DNA of 64,000 bases from Aneurinibacillus soli. Its GTDB lineage: Bacteria > Bacillota > Bacilli > Aneurinibacillales > Aneurinibacillaceae. The position numbers and the translations under genes were made by a program. The DNA lies in the NCBI RefSeq assembly GCF_002355375.1, contig NZ_AP017312.1, forward strand, positions 2,435,001 through 2,499,000, in the 5' to 3' direction. Of this stretch, positions 8,164 through 16,399 are shown piece after piece. The stretch's first letter is position 1. Every line of letters starts with the position of its first letter. The notes under the pieces were generated by a model, which saw only the letters and a program-made list of their open reading frames with translations, was not told the origin of the DNA and made no database searches.

Positions 8164-8192
8164 CAACACCTGAGTTTACACACACGGTGTTG
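8164..8192 (+). other. Inverted repeat in the leader of the symporter gene
   Basis: CAACACC (8164-8170) and GGTGTTG (8186-8192) are a perfect 7-bp inverted repeat about 30 nt before the symporter start. It could be an operator or a leader hairpin; no T run follows. Confidence 0.35.
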
Positions 8193-8220
8193 AAAAACTA
8201 CGAATGAAAGCGGTGACAAT

Positions 8221-9495
8221 ATGAAGAGAATGGGGTTAGTCTGGCAAATTCTTATCGGTCTTATCCTTGGTATTGCTGTCGGCGCCATCTTCTATGGCAA
8301 CCCGAAAGTGGCAGCGATTCTGAAGCCAATCGGAGATATCTTTATTCACCTGATTAAAATGATCGTTGTGCCGATCGTGCTCTCGACGCTCATTGTCGGG
8401 GTAGCCGGAGTCGGCGATATGAAAAAGCTCGGAAAACTAGGCGGGAAAACGCTTCTGTATTTTGAGGTTGTTACGACAATTGCGATCATGGTCGGTCTAC
8501 TGGTTGCAAACATTGTGAAGCCGGGTGTCGGTGTCGATATGTCACACCTGTCACAAACCGATATTAGTAAGTACGTAGCGACAACACATGAAACACAATC
8601 ACATAGTTTTGCTGATACACTTGTTAACATCGTTCCGACGAATATCGTGCAATCGATGGAAAAAGGCGACATGCTCGCGATCATTTTCTTCGCGGTTATG
8701 TTTGGTCTCGGTCTGGCGAAACTTGGTGAGCGTGGCAAACCGCTTCTTAATTTCTTTGAACTTGTTGCACAGACGATGTTTAATTTAACAAACTCGATTA
8801 TGCGCTTTGCTCCATTCGGTGTATTTGCACTCATTGGTGTAACGGTTTCGAAGTTTGGGGTAGGCTCGCTTATTCCGCTGGGTAAATTGATGATTACGGT
8901 TTATGGAGCAATGGCTTTCTTCATTATTGTTGTACTCGGTCTGCTGTCCAAATGGGCAGGAGTTAGCATCTTCAAACTGATGGGCGTATTGAAAGAAGAA
9001 CTGTTGCTGGCATACTCGACAGCAAGTAGTGAAACGGTTCTGCCGCGCATCATGGAAAAACTCGAAAAAATGGGCTGCCCGAAATCAATCACATCGTTTG
9101 TTATCCCAACAGGTTACTCATTTAACCTAGACGGAAGTACACTGTACCAGGCACTGGCAGCGATCTTCATTGCGCAAATGTATGGGATTCATCTTTCCAT
9201 TAGTCAGCAGATTACCTTGATGTTCGTGTTGATGCTTACGTCGAAAGGTATCGCCGGCGTACCGGGTGTATCGTTCGTCGTATTGTTAGCGACACTGGGC
9301 TCTGTTGGAATTCCGGTGGAAGGCCTGGCTTTTATCGCCGGTATTGACCGTCTGCTCGACATGGCGCGTACAGTTGTAAACGTAGTGGGTAACAGTGTTG
9401 CTACAATCGTAGTGTCCAAGTGGGAAGGACAGTTTAACAAAGAAGAAGCGGATGATTACATTCGCAACCACAATCTTGACACAGATGCTGTATAA
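8221..9495 (+). CDS. Dicarboxylate/amino acid:cation symporter (GltP/DctA family)
   Basis: A 424-residue secondary transporter of the DAACS family, importing glutamate/aspartate or C4-dicarboxylates with protons or sodium. It has about eight membrane helices. The serine-rich re-entrant loop (STASSETVLP), the helix 7 motif GYSFNLDGSTLYQ, the second hairpin (SKGIAGVPG) and the helix 8 motif DRLLDMARTVVNVVGN are all present. Length is normal for the family. The ribosome site is modest (AAAGCGGTG). A terminator follows. Glutamate versus dicarboxylate specificity cannot be decided by eye. Confidence 0.9.
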   Translation: MKRMGLVWQILIGLILGIAVGAIFYGNPKVAAILKPIGDIFIHLIKMIVVPIVLSTLIVGVAGVGDMKKLGKLGGKTLLYFEVVTTIAIMVGLLVANIVKPGVGVDMSHLSQTDISKYVATTHETQSHSFADTLVNIVPTNIVQSMEKGDMLAIIFFAVMFGLGLAKLGERGKPLLNFFELVAQTMFNLTNSIMRFAPFGVFALIGVTVSKFGVGSLIPLGKLMITVYGAMAFFIIVVLGLLSKWAGVSIFKLMGVLKEELLLAYSTASSETVLPRIMEKLEKMGCPKSITSFVIPTGYSFNLDGSTLYQALAAIFIAQMYGIHLSISQQITLMFVLMLTSKGIAGVPGVSFVVLLATLGSVGIPVEGLAFIAGIDRLLDMARTVVNVVGNSVATIVVSKWEGQFNKEEADDYIRNHNLDTDAV

Positions 9496-9512
9496 CTACA
9501 TCAAAAGACAGG

Positions 9513-9545
9513 AAAGCAGTTGCTCAGATGGGCAGCTGCTTTTTT
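9513..9545 (+). terminator. Terminator after the symporter gene
   Basis: An 11-bp stem with one G-T pair (9513-9523 with 9532-9542) runs directly into a T tract. Confidence 0.85.
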
Positions 9546-9633
9546 ATGTGCTAATTTGGATTTACGCTTGCATGCTTGCCTGTTTCTTCTTTAATATTAG
9601 GGTACACTAGAAAAATCAGTAGGGGGTTCGGGG

Positions 9634-10323
9634 TTGAACGTTGTTTTTTTTACCCTGTATATTATTTTAATCATCCTGATCATCGAAATCTCAACGATGC
9701 TTCTTCAGATGACCGGGCTTAGGCGGGAAGTGGCGCGCTTTCAGGCGATTTCTCTGCTAACGAATACGGGCTACACCACATCGGAGTCCGAGATGATCAT
9801 TGGTCATCCGGTGCGCCGCCGGATTGCCTCATTTTTGATCATATTTGGCACGATTTCATTGACCATTATTGTTTCCTTTATGATCAGCTTCCTGGTGAGC
9901 AGCGCGGTGCATTTAAGCGATCTTGGGATCGGACTCGCTATTTTGGTCGGAGCACTCTTCTTGTTGCGGAGCAATTTTTTCCATAGTCTGCTGCACCGGC
10001 AAGTAGGTGGGAGGTTTGATCGTTACTACGTGCACCATAAGTCAATTGAAGAAGTGTTTCATGTCGATCACGAGTATGTGATGCGTCAGTTTGATATCAC
10101 AGAAGGGCATCATCATATGACCAATGTTCCGCTTAAGGAGTTGAATCTTGCGCATCAGGATGTCAAAATTATGAACATTAGACGGAATCATCATATCATT
10201 AAAAACCCAACAGGTAGCACGATGCTTCTACCGGGGGATAAAGTTCTGGTGTATGGTTCAGCAGATATGATCCGGAAGTTTTTCATACTTAGCTCAGCAC
10301 GATTACCGGAAGACGAACGATGA
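9634..10323 (+). CDS. Membrane protein with C-terminal TrkA-C domain
   Basis: A 229-residue protein with three hydrophobic helices (about 2-28, 66-90 and 95-115), then a cytoplasmic part from about residue 150 resembling TrkA-C/RCK-C domains, which bind small ligands and gate ion transporters (pattern PL-KELNL then GDKVLVYG). TTG at 9634 is taken as start with AGGGGG upstream. It is too short to be a full Trk/Ktr transporter, so it may be a regulator or auxiliary subunit. The pseudokinase gene follows 25 nt downstream, suggesting an operon. Confidence 0.7.
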   Translation: MNVVFFTLYIILIILIIEISTMLLQMTGLRREVARFQAISLLTNTGYTTSESEMIIGHPVRRRIASFLIIFGTISLTIIVSFMISFLVSSAVHLSDLGIGLAILVGALFLLRSNFFHSLLHRQVGGRFDRYYVHHKSIEEVFHVDHEYVMRQFDITEGHHHMTNVPLKELNLAHQDVKIMNIRRNHHIIKNPTGSTMLLPGDKVLVYGSADMIRKFFILSSARLPEDER

Positions 10324-10348
10324 ATGGTACTGGAGGACGAACGGAACG

Positions 10349-11506
10349 ATGAATCACGATTTACATGATCGATATGTGCCGGATACACGATTGTATGAAG
10401 GGGTAGGTGGGCAATTATATCGGGGGCATGACAGTTTGCTGAAGCGGGATGTGCTCATTTATTTGGTGTCAGAAAAAGCAGTACCATCCGAGCGGGTTAT
10501 GCATGGAGAGGCGGCCCTTGAAATTCTTAGTCGTGGCGAAACGACAGACGGGATTTTTTATGTGCTGGAATACATCCCCGGTCTTCTACTTAGCCAGGCA
10601 GGGGTTAAGCTTTCCCTCAAAGAGGCGCTTGGAATGAGTCGGCAATTCGTTAGCATTCTCCTGGAAGCATGTGCGGTTCGCGGTCGTGGCTTGCGACTTA
10701 CCGCCGATAATCTGTGGCTTACGGAAACTGGCGAAGTAAAAGTGATCGACAGCTGGTCAGTAGATGAAGCAGCCATCGGACATGAGATCGAGCAGGTGTT
10801 TCGTCTGATCCATTATATAATGTTTGGCGATGTGAAGCTTGTACTTCCGCCTGCCCAGATCATTGAGGAGCTCGCGCTGTCGTATGCAGGTGATCCGTTC
10901 ATCATCCGCAAGTCGTTACGCGGTATGGCACGACGGGCGGAGAAAAAAGCAGCAGATCGATATGAAGAGATGCTGGCACAAACGTTCGAAGATATAACCG
11001 CGTTGTATCAGTACATTAAAAATACACAGCTTGCGGCGGGTAAAAAAGCAGTGGATATCCCGGTAAAAAAAGAGCGGATCGTCGAATCGGAAGAACCACC
11101 TCAAAGTCGCCTGCGGGATACGCGGCGCGAGCGAGCGGCCATGCGTGGACAGAAAAAGAAAAAGCGTTCGAATTGGACGATGCCGCGCATTCCGGCCCGC
11201 ATAATCACGATGCTTGCGATTGGGCTCGTTTTGTTGATCGGGGGTGTAGCTGCATTTTCCGGAAGCGGTACAGACAGCAAGGCACAGACACCGGCTACGG
11301 ATAAGCCAGTTGCTGGTGTGGAAGTTCCGGATGTAGGCGGCATGACGCTCGCAGAAGCCGGACAGAAGCTCGATGCAGCAGGTATTCGCTATAAATACTA
11401 TCTAGAATCCTCCTTCTCGAAAACAGGGACGGTGTTCAAGCAGAACCCACAGGCAGGCGAGCGCATTAGCAGGGTTGATTCGGTGGAGCTGTGGGTTAGT
11501 CAGTAA
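10349..11506 (+). CDS. PrkC-like PASTA pseudokinase
   Basis: A 385-residue membrane protein. Residues 1-220 align by pattern with Hanks-type kinases, but catalytic residues are missing. The VAIK lysine position reads VLIYLV, the HRDxKPxN loop reads LRLTADNLWL, and DFG reads DSW. A basic Arg/Lys stretch precedes one membrane helix (about 285-305), then a Thr/Pro linker and one PASTA domain (about 322-385: VPDVGGMTLAEAGQKLDAAG). This is the topology of PrkC/Stk1 cell-wall sensors without evident kinase activity. The ATG has GGAGG upstream. A terminator follows at 11529. Confidence 0.8.
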   Translation: MNHDLHDRYVPDTRLYEGVGGQLYRGHDSLLKRDVLIYLVSEKAVPSERVMHGEAALEILSRGETTDGIFYVLEYIPGLLLSQAGVKLSLKEALGMSRQFVSILLEACAVRGRGLRLTADNLWLTETGEVKVIDSWSVDEAAIGHEIEQVFRLIHYIMFGDVKLVLPPAQIIEELALSYAGDPFIIRKSLRGMARRAEKKAADRYEEMLAQTFEDITALYQYIKNTQLAAGKKAVDIPVKKERIVESEEPPQSRLRDTRRERAAMRGQKKKKRSNWTMPRIPARIITMLAIGLVLLIGGVAAFSGSGTDSKAQTPATDKPVAGVEVPDVGGMTLAEAGQKLDAAGIRYKYYLESSFSKTGTVFKQNPQAGERISRVDSVELWVSQ

Positions 11507-11528
11507 AATTTTGATTTATGTATGTTCA

Positions 11529-11557
11529 GGTAGCACAGAAATGTGCTACCTTTTTTT
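11529..11557 (+). terminator. Terminator after the pseudokinase gene
   Basis: GGTAGCACA/TGTGCTACC (11529-11537 with 11542-11550) with a GAAA loop and seven T residues is a textbook intrinsic terminator. Confidence 0.95.
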
Positions 11558-11690
11558 ATTTATGAATTTATGACTAAGTCATACAGTAATATAGGAAGAA
11601 AGAATCTTACGAATGCAGGCTTATCATTATACGATTAACAGGCTATAGTTCATATGAATAAAGTCTCAAATACTTTTTAGTCAGGGGAAG

Positions 11691-13829
11691 ATGAGATTGA
11701 ATAAGAAAAAAATTTCGAAAGTTCTTTCTACTTGTGCGTTACTCAGCTCTTGCGCATTTCCTGTATACGCAACTCCTTCTCTCCAGGATATTGATAATTC
11801 GTATGCAAAGGATGCCATTCAGAAGCTCGTAAGCGAAGGGATTATAAATGGAAACGGCGACGGAAAGTTCGATCCTACCGGGGACATTTCAAGACAAGAT
11901 TTTGCAATTATATTGGCGAAAGCTTTAGCGTTAGATACGTCTAAACCTCCTGCTACATCAACATTTTCAGATGTTCCGGTTGACCATTATTCTTACGCCT
12001 ATATTGAGGCTGCTGTAAAAGCAGGGTTAGTAGCAGGGGTAGGCAATGGGGAATTTGGTAATGGACAGAATTTATCACGACAAGATATGGCAGTTATGTT
12101 TGTGCGGGCTTTAGGAGTAGATTCTAAGGGGAAAGCGGCTGACCTAAAATTTAGTGATGCATCTTCCATTTCAGATTATGCAAAAGATGCCGTTGGCGCG
12201 GCTGTAAAGCTAGGGTTAATCAGTGGAAACACGGATGGCACTTTTAATCCGACAGGGAAGGCTGAAAGGCAGGCAGTGGCCCAGGTAGCAAGTAAGTTCC
12301 TCCAGGTAGCTGAGAAGCCAAAAACTCCAACTCCTACCACCCCAACTCAACCACCCCAACCGAAAACACCAACACCTACGCCCGTTACGAATAGCAATAC
12401 AGGCGGAAGCGGTGGAGGAGGGGGTGGTGGGAGTAGTAGAGATGTGACTGCACCTACCGTTACCCTCGTATCATCTTCCCCAATTGAGATAGGAAATCCA
12501 GTTTTGATTAGAAGTAATGAAGTGGGTACAGTATACCTTGTTCTAGCTTCCGTAAATACAAGGAATAAGGCAGATCTGGAAAGGGAAGTTTCAGAAAATC
12601 GGGCGAAAAAAGCATCTGTCGTAGCTGCAAATGCAGATACAAGTATGAACACGGAGAGACTAGGGGAAGCAGACTACCATATTTATGCGGTAGATAACGA
12701 AGGGAACGTATCGGCTCCGACAGGTGTAGTTAAATTGAAAGCTCCTTTGCCTGGTAATCAGATTCCTGTAGTCACAAGTAAAATCCAGAAACAAGTAGCT
12801 ACTATGGGGGAATCTGGGATACAAATAAATCTAAGGGAACACTTTGCCGATCCGGATGGAGACCCATTGGATTTTACTGCTGTATCGGATAACGCAGGGA
12901 TAGCTTCTGTATATGTGAGTGGTGATACAGTAGTGATCAGTCCAGAGTCGGTTGGAAAAGCAGCGATTACCGGGACAGCGAGTGATAGAAAAGGTGGTAC
13001 GGTAAGCGAAACATTCAATGTAACCGTGAGAGCGCTCAAGATTTTTCCGCAACAAGGTGCTACATTGTATGTTAATTCAGGGAGGAACGACACGAGTGAT
13101 AATATTACGTTAGTGGATGATAGCACCAGTCCTGCAGGTGGATATCAGTACAGTAAGCATAATCTAAAAAATTATGTGCAGGTTGGTCGTGGTCAAGAGA
13201 TTATGTCTCTACAATATAACGCTGATCCTCTTGGATTTAAGGTTATCGACAATTCTAGTCAGCAACATACAGTGACACTTGAGTCGAGTGATCCTTCCTT
13301 ACTCAAGGTTACCCAAGGAATTAATGGTATGCAAGGCGTAATGTTAGAGCCTCAGAATAACTTGTCCGAATCATCTCAAGTTACCCTTACTGCCCATCTT
13401 CTGGATCAAAACGGAGACGAGATCGATGCACATAATATCCCTCTGGTGTTTGACGAGACAGCTCCAACTATTGGGACACCGTCTTATAACAATCAATGCA
13501 TTACGATTCCATTTAGCGAACCGGTAGTGGCTAACAATATCCCGCCGTTTACCCCACCGGTTCCCCCTCTCGTCGAATATTCTTCATCGGGGACATTTAG
13601 TACTACTGATACCGTATCAGTGGTTCTGCCGTTAGATAGCTATAGGTGGTTGGGGAACAGTCTGGAGATCAACATACAGGCCTACATCGACGCGCACCCG
13701 GGCGTAATATCGAGTGGTAGATTCCGCATCACCATCAACGGCATGTCCGATTATGCAAATAATCTACTGAATGGCAATGGCAATGGCAATGGCAATGGCT
13801 CTGTGGAATGTGCGGTCAATGCTCCCTAA
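11691..13829 (+). CDS. SLH-domain surface protein
   Basis: A protein of about 712 residues exported by an N-terminal signal peptide ending near VYATPS. Three S-layer homology domains follow (about 30-190; repeats of F-x-D-x-x...AY..I..AV..GL..G), which anchor proteins to pyruvylated secondary wall polymer. A Thr/Pro-rich linker and a Gly/Ser run (about 240-250) lead to Ig- or cadherin-like beta domains (about 255-700). The C-terminus has an Asn-Gly repeat encoded by a hexanucleotide repeat. ATG at 11691 lies very close to AGGGGA; TTG at 11697 gives better spacing and loses only two residues. The last 11 nt overlap the next gene. Confidence 0.85.
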   Translation: MRLNKKKISKVLSTCALLSSCAFPVYATPSLQDIDNSYAKDAIQKLVSEGIINGNGDGKFDPTGDISRQDFAIILAKALALDTSKPPATSTFSDVPVDHYSYAYIEAAVKAGLVAGVGNGEFGNGQNLSRQDMAVMFVRALGVDSKGKAADLKFSDASSISDYAKDAVGAAVKLGLISGNTDGTFNPTGKAERQAVAQVASKFLQVAEKPKTPTPTTPTQPPQPKTPTPTPVTNSNTGGSGGGGGGGSSRDVTAPTVTLVSSSPIEIGNPVLIRSNEVGTVYLVLASVNTRNKADLEREVSENRAKKASVVAANADTSMNTERLGEADYHIYAVDNEGNVSAPTGVVKLKAPLPGNQIPVVTSKIQKQVATMGESGIQINLREHFADPDGDPLDFTAVSDNAGIASVYVSGDTVVISPESVGKAAITGTASDRKGGTVSETFNVTVRALKIFPQQGATLYVNSGRNDTSDNITLVDDSTSPAGGYQYSKHNLKNYVQVGRGQEIMSLQYNADPLGFKVIDNSSQQHTVTLESSDPSLLKVTQGINGMQGVMLEPQNNLSESSQVTLTAHLLDQNGDEIDAHNIPLVFDETAPTIGTPSYNNQCITIPFSEPVVANNIPPFTPPVPPLVEYSSSGTFSTTDTVSVVLPLDSYRWLGNSLEINIQAYIDAHPGVISSGRFRITINGMSDYANNLLNGNGNGNGNGSVECAVNAP
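13771..13800 (+). repeat. Five-unit ATGGCA hexanucleotide repeat
   Basis: Four ATGGCA units and one ATGGCT lie at the 3' end of the SLH gene. In the SLH frame they encode alternating Asn and Gly. In the frame of the downstream GNAT gene they encode alternating Met and Ala, giving repeated potential start codons. Unit gain or loss would not shift either frame. Confidence 0.85.
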
Positions 13830-14712
13830 TCTGATATTGCTGCATGTTACGCGAGAGAATGCCGCTGCCTTTCTGTCGCTGACACCGCCTGACTTTCAGC
13901 CTCGTCTGCGTCAGGCGTCAGCGGAGCTGATTGCCATCGGAGCTGTACAGAACAATCGTCCGATCGGGGTAGTGATGGCGGAACGAAGGATATCTACACA
14001 GTCGGCTAATCTGCTCTCTATCTTTGTCACTCCTGCATGTCGCCGCGATCATATAGGATCTCACTTGATGAGAGTGTTAGAGGGAGAACTGGTGAAACAT
14101 GGTTGCGGGCGGTTGTACGTCGAATTCATGGCGTCGGCCAAAGAGACATCACCGTTCGAAGTGTTTTTCCAGTCGTGCGGCTATGCTCCGTCACACCCGG
14201 GCATCCATTTATTCCGTGGCACGCCACAACACCTGCTGGAAAGTAGCTGGTACGTACGCTGTCGGCAGCTCCCGCCACGATTTTCTATCGCGACCTGGTC
14301 GTCAACTGACACCGTGGAACGAGCCGCAATCCGCCAGGGGGAAGGCGTCTGGTATCCGCCGTTGCTCTCACCGTTTGTGGAGGAGAATGCCATCGACCCG
14401 GAGCTTTCCCTCGTCTTGCGTGATCAGAACGACCTGGTCGGCTGGCTTATCACAGAGCGGATGGGGGAGAGCGCTCTCTTGTACAAAACAATGTTTGTGA
14501 AAAAGCAGCACCAGCGCATGGGCCGGGGGCTGGCATTGTTCGCTGAGGGAATTCGCCGAATGATGCAGATACCTGACCTGACCGAGGCACTTTGTTTCGT
14601 GGAGGGAACGAATAAACCGATGCTTCAGGCTATGCGTCGTCGCATCATGGGTCCTGATTCGCAAGAACACATCCTGCGTCGAACATACAAGAATATAGAT
14701 TCGAAGAGCTAA
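13819..14712 (+). CDS. Tandem GNAT acetyltransferase
   Basis: About 297 residues with two GNAT-like halves. In the first, the beta4-alpha3 region reads LLSIFVTPACRRDHIGSHLM, with R-x-x-x-I-G resembling the acetyl-CoA pyrophosphate loop. In the second it reads MFVKKQHQRMGRGLALFAEG. The substrate is unknown. The start is uncertain: the frame is open through the upstream repeat (ATGs from 13771), but ATG at 13819 overlaps the SLH stop and suggests translational coupling, though its ribosome site is weak. A terminator overlaps the stop codon. Confidence 0.7.
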   Translation: MLPNLILLHVTRENAAAFLSLTPPDFQPRLRQASAELIAIGAVQNNRPIGVVMAERRISTQSANLLSIFVTPACRRDHIGSHLMRVLEGELVKHGCGRLYVEFMASAKETSPFEVFFQSCGYAPSHPGIHLFRGTPQHLLESSWYVRCRQLPPRFSIATWSSTDTVERAAIRQGEGVWYPPLLSPFVEENAIDPELSLVLRDQNDLVGWLITERMGESALLYKTMFVKKQHQRMGRGLALFAEGIRRMMQIPDLTEALCFVEGTNKPMLQAMRRRIMGPDSQEHILRRTYKNIDSKS

Positions 14713-14743
14713 TCTTATTGTGAGATTGGCTCTCTTTTTGTTT
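14705..14743 (+). terminator. Terminator overlapping the end of the GNAT gene
   Basis: An 11-bp stem with one G-T pair (14705-14715 with 14723-14733) is followed by CTTTTTG. Confidence 0.75.
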
Positions 14744-14849
14744 GTGAACAAAAGGTAGATGATTAGGAAGAAAGGAGAGTGAGACAAGTTGGATAGCAGC
14801 GTGGAATAGGGAAGATAAGCGACACCCGGGAAGAAGACAGATTTTCTTT

Positions 14850-15014
14850 TCAATCTGTTCTCTTTTTATCCTCCTTATCCTTACGAGATTTAAACAGATC
14901 GCATACGTCCCAGAGATTGAAAAAAAATTCTGTGACAGGGTTAAAAATCAGACGGAATAGAACTCGGAAAAACATAACGATCGCATGAAATATAAACTCT
15001 ACTACCTCAATCAT
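14850..15014 (-). CDS. 54-residue membrane-associated protein
   Basis: A minus-strand ATG at 15014 follows AGAGGTG with good spacing and opens a 54-codon frame ending at 14850. The first 25 residues are strongly hydrophobic with aromatic residues (VEFIFHAIVMFFRVLF). The middle is FNPVTEFFFNLWDV, and the last 14 residues are Lys/Asp/Arg rich. This pattern suggests a membrane-anchored or peripheral amphipathic micro-protein. No family is recognised. It stands alone between a GNAT gene and a divergent CoA-transferase gene. Confidence 0.6.
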   Translation of the reverse strand: MIEVVEFIFHAIVMFFRVLFRLIFNPVTEFFFNLWDVCDLFKSRKDKEDKKRTD

Positions 15015-15032
15015 TTTTCACCTCTATACTAC

Positions 15033-15063
15033 ATCCTTCTCTGACCATCAAGCAGAGAAGGAT
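15033..15063. other. Perfect 11-bp hairpin in the leader of the 54-residue protein gene
   Basis: Positions 15033-15043 and 15053-15063 form a perfect 11-bp stem with a 9-nt loop. On the plus strand it is followed by TCTCTATTTTTG, so it could terminate plus-strand read-through. On the minus strand it lies just upstream of the ribosome site of the small protein. Confidence 0.55.
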
Positions 15064-15173
15064 TCTCTATTTTTGTATTTCAGGAATACTTTATCATGAA
15101 AAAAGATTAACAAGAAGACAAAGTTAATATATGATGAAGTTAAAATATACAGAATATTGATTATTATAAAAAT

Positions 15174-15226
15174 AGGAGGTGAGTCTGCTCCGAATGGGGA
15201 TAATCTTTCGGAGTAGGTACAGATGA
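15174..15226 (+). promoter_or_regulatory. Leader mini-ORF and hairpin before the CoA-transferase gene
   Basis: A strong AGGAGGTGA (15174-15182) lies about 40 nt before the CoA-transferase ATG, too far to serve it. It suits an ATG at 15194 that encodes MGIIFRSRYR and stops at 15224-15226, overlapping the downstream ATG (ATGA). CTCCGAA/TTCGGAG (15188-15194 with 15208-15214) pairs over the GGAG that would serve the CoA-transferase. Translation of the mini-ORF would open this hairpin, a translational coupling arrangement. Confidence 0.45.
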
Positions 15227-16392
15227 GAGAAGCGCTCAAAGGAATTCATGTACTTGATTTTACTAGACTTTTACCAGGGCCACTTTGTTCGATGTATCTA
15301 GCGGACTATGGTGCCGATGTTGTGAAGATAGAAGACCCTCAGATGGGAGATTATGCGCGGGATATGGAGCCGATGCTGTCCGGTGTCGGGGCATTATACC
15401 AGCTATTAAACCGGGACAAGCGTAGCATTACGCTGAACCTTGGACATGAAGAAGCACGCGCAGCAGCACGCAAGTTGATCGCAGACGCAGACGTTGTGCT
15501 TGAGAGCTTCCGTCCGGGTGTCATGCGCAAGTTTGGCCTTGATTATGAAACGATGCAGGAATTGAATCCACGTCTAATCTATGTTTCGTTGACTGGTTAC
15601 GGGCAGACGGGACCGTACGCGAAAAAAGCGGGGCATGATTTGAACTTTATCGGATTTACCGGATTGCTGCACGAGACGATTCATGCAAGAGGAAAGGCAC
15701 ATGCAGCGCTTCCAGCTGTACAAATTGCTGATATCGGCGGCGGAGCGTTGCATGCGGTGAACGCGGTGCTGCTTGCACTTGTGAAGCGGGGAGTAAGCGG
15801 CCATGGGGCGTATCTCGATGTGGCGATGACAGACGGTGTACTGCCGTTCATGATTCCGCCGCTTGGCTATCATCTAGCCGGACAGGAAAGTGGCGTTGCG
15901 ACATTCAATCCACTGACTGGCTCCCTTGCTTGCTATGATGTGTATGAGACGAAAGATGGACAGTGGATGGCACTAGGAGCATTGGAGGAGAAGTTTTGGA
16001 AGCGCTTTTGTGAAGTGTCGGGTGTTGCGCCGCATTTGCCTGACCACTGGGCGGAGGACAAGCAGACTGCGATTCGGGAGGACGTCAGTGCGTATTTTCA
16101 GGCACATACACGTGCTGAGCTGGTGGATCGATTTGCGGCAGAAGACGTCTGCCTGACCCCTGTTCTCTCGATAGCGGAAGCAATGGATGACCCTCATATG
16201 ACAGAACGTGCGGCATTCTGGACGCGGCCGGACGCAGATGCTGTGACCGAAATTAAAAATCCGTTGCTTGACCGCGCGTCGGCGGATGCATCATTCCCGC
16301 CTGCGCGTGGCCTGCATACGGATGAAGTACTGCGTGCATACGGCTACGAGGATGACGTGCTACGCGAATTCCGGGAGCGTGGTATCATATAG
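15223..16392 (+). CDS. CaiB/BaiF family (class III) CoA-transferase
   Basis: A 389-residue class III CoA-transferase or racemase. The N-terminus (LKGIHVLDFTRLLPGPLCSMYLADYGADVVKIE) is diagnostic. NRDKRSITLNL, VVLESFRPGVM and YVSLTGYGQTGPYAKKAGHD follow, with Asp139 at the position of the catalytic aspartate. The closest functional subgroup cannot be told by eye; formyl-CoA transferase, carnitine CoA-transferase and alpha-methylacyl-CoA racemase share the fold. GGAG lies 9 nt before the ATG but is within a hairpin. It is convergent with the DUF2935 gene with only 7 nt between stops and no clear terminator. Confidence 0.9.
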   Translation: MREALKGIHVLDFTRLLPGPLCSMYLADYGADVVKIEDPQMGDYARDMEPMLSGVGALYQLLNRDKRSITLNLGHEEARAAARKLIADADVVLESFRPGVMRKFGLDYETMQELNPRLIYVSLTGYGQTGPYAKKAGHDLNFIGFTGLLHETIHARGKAHAALPAVQIADIGGGALHAVNAVLLALVKRGVSGHGAYLDVAMTDGVLPFMIPPLGYHLAGQESGVATFNPLTGSLACYDVYETKDGQWMALGALEEKFWKRFCEVSGVAPHLPDHWAEDKQTAIREDVSAYFQAHTRAELVDRFAAEDVCLTPVLSIAEAMDDPHMTERAAFWTRPDADAVTEIKNPLLDRASADASFPPARGLHTDEVLRAYGYEDDVLREFRERGII

Positions 16393-16399
16393 TAATGTC

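Noticed and set aside
7816-8193. Overlapping open frames of 80-117 codons on both strands across repeat copy A
   Set aside because: The repeat is GC-rich and nearly stop-free, so several frames stay open at once. None has a ribosome site or recognisable domain, and the substitutions between copies fit base pairing better than codon conservation.
12758-13126. 122-codon minus-strand frame inside the SLH gene
   Set aside because: It is antisense to a well-supported secreted protein gene, has no ribosome site, and its hydrophobic composition is a by-product of the Ser/Thr/Val-rich sense strand.
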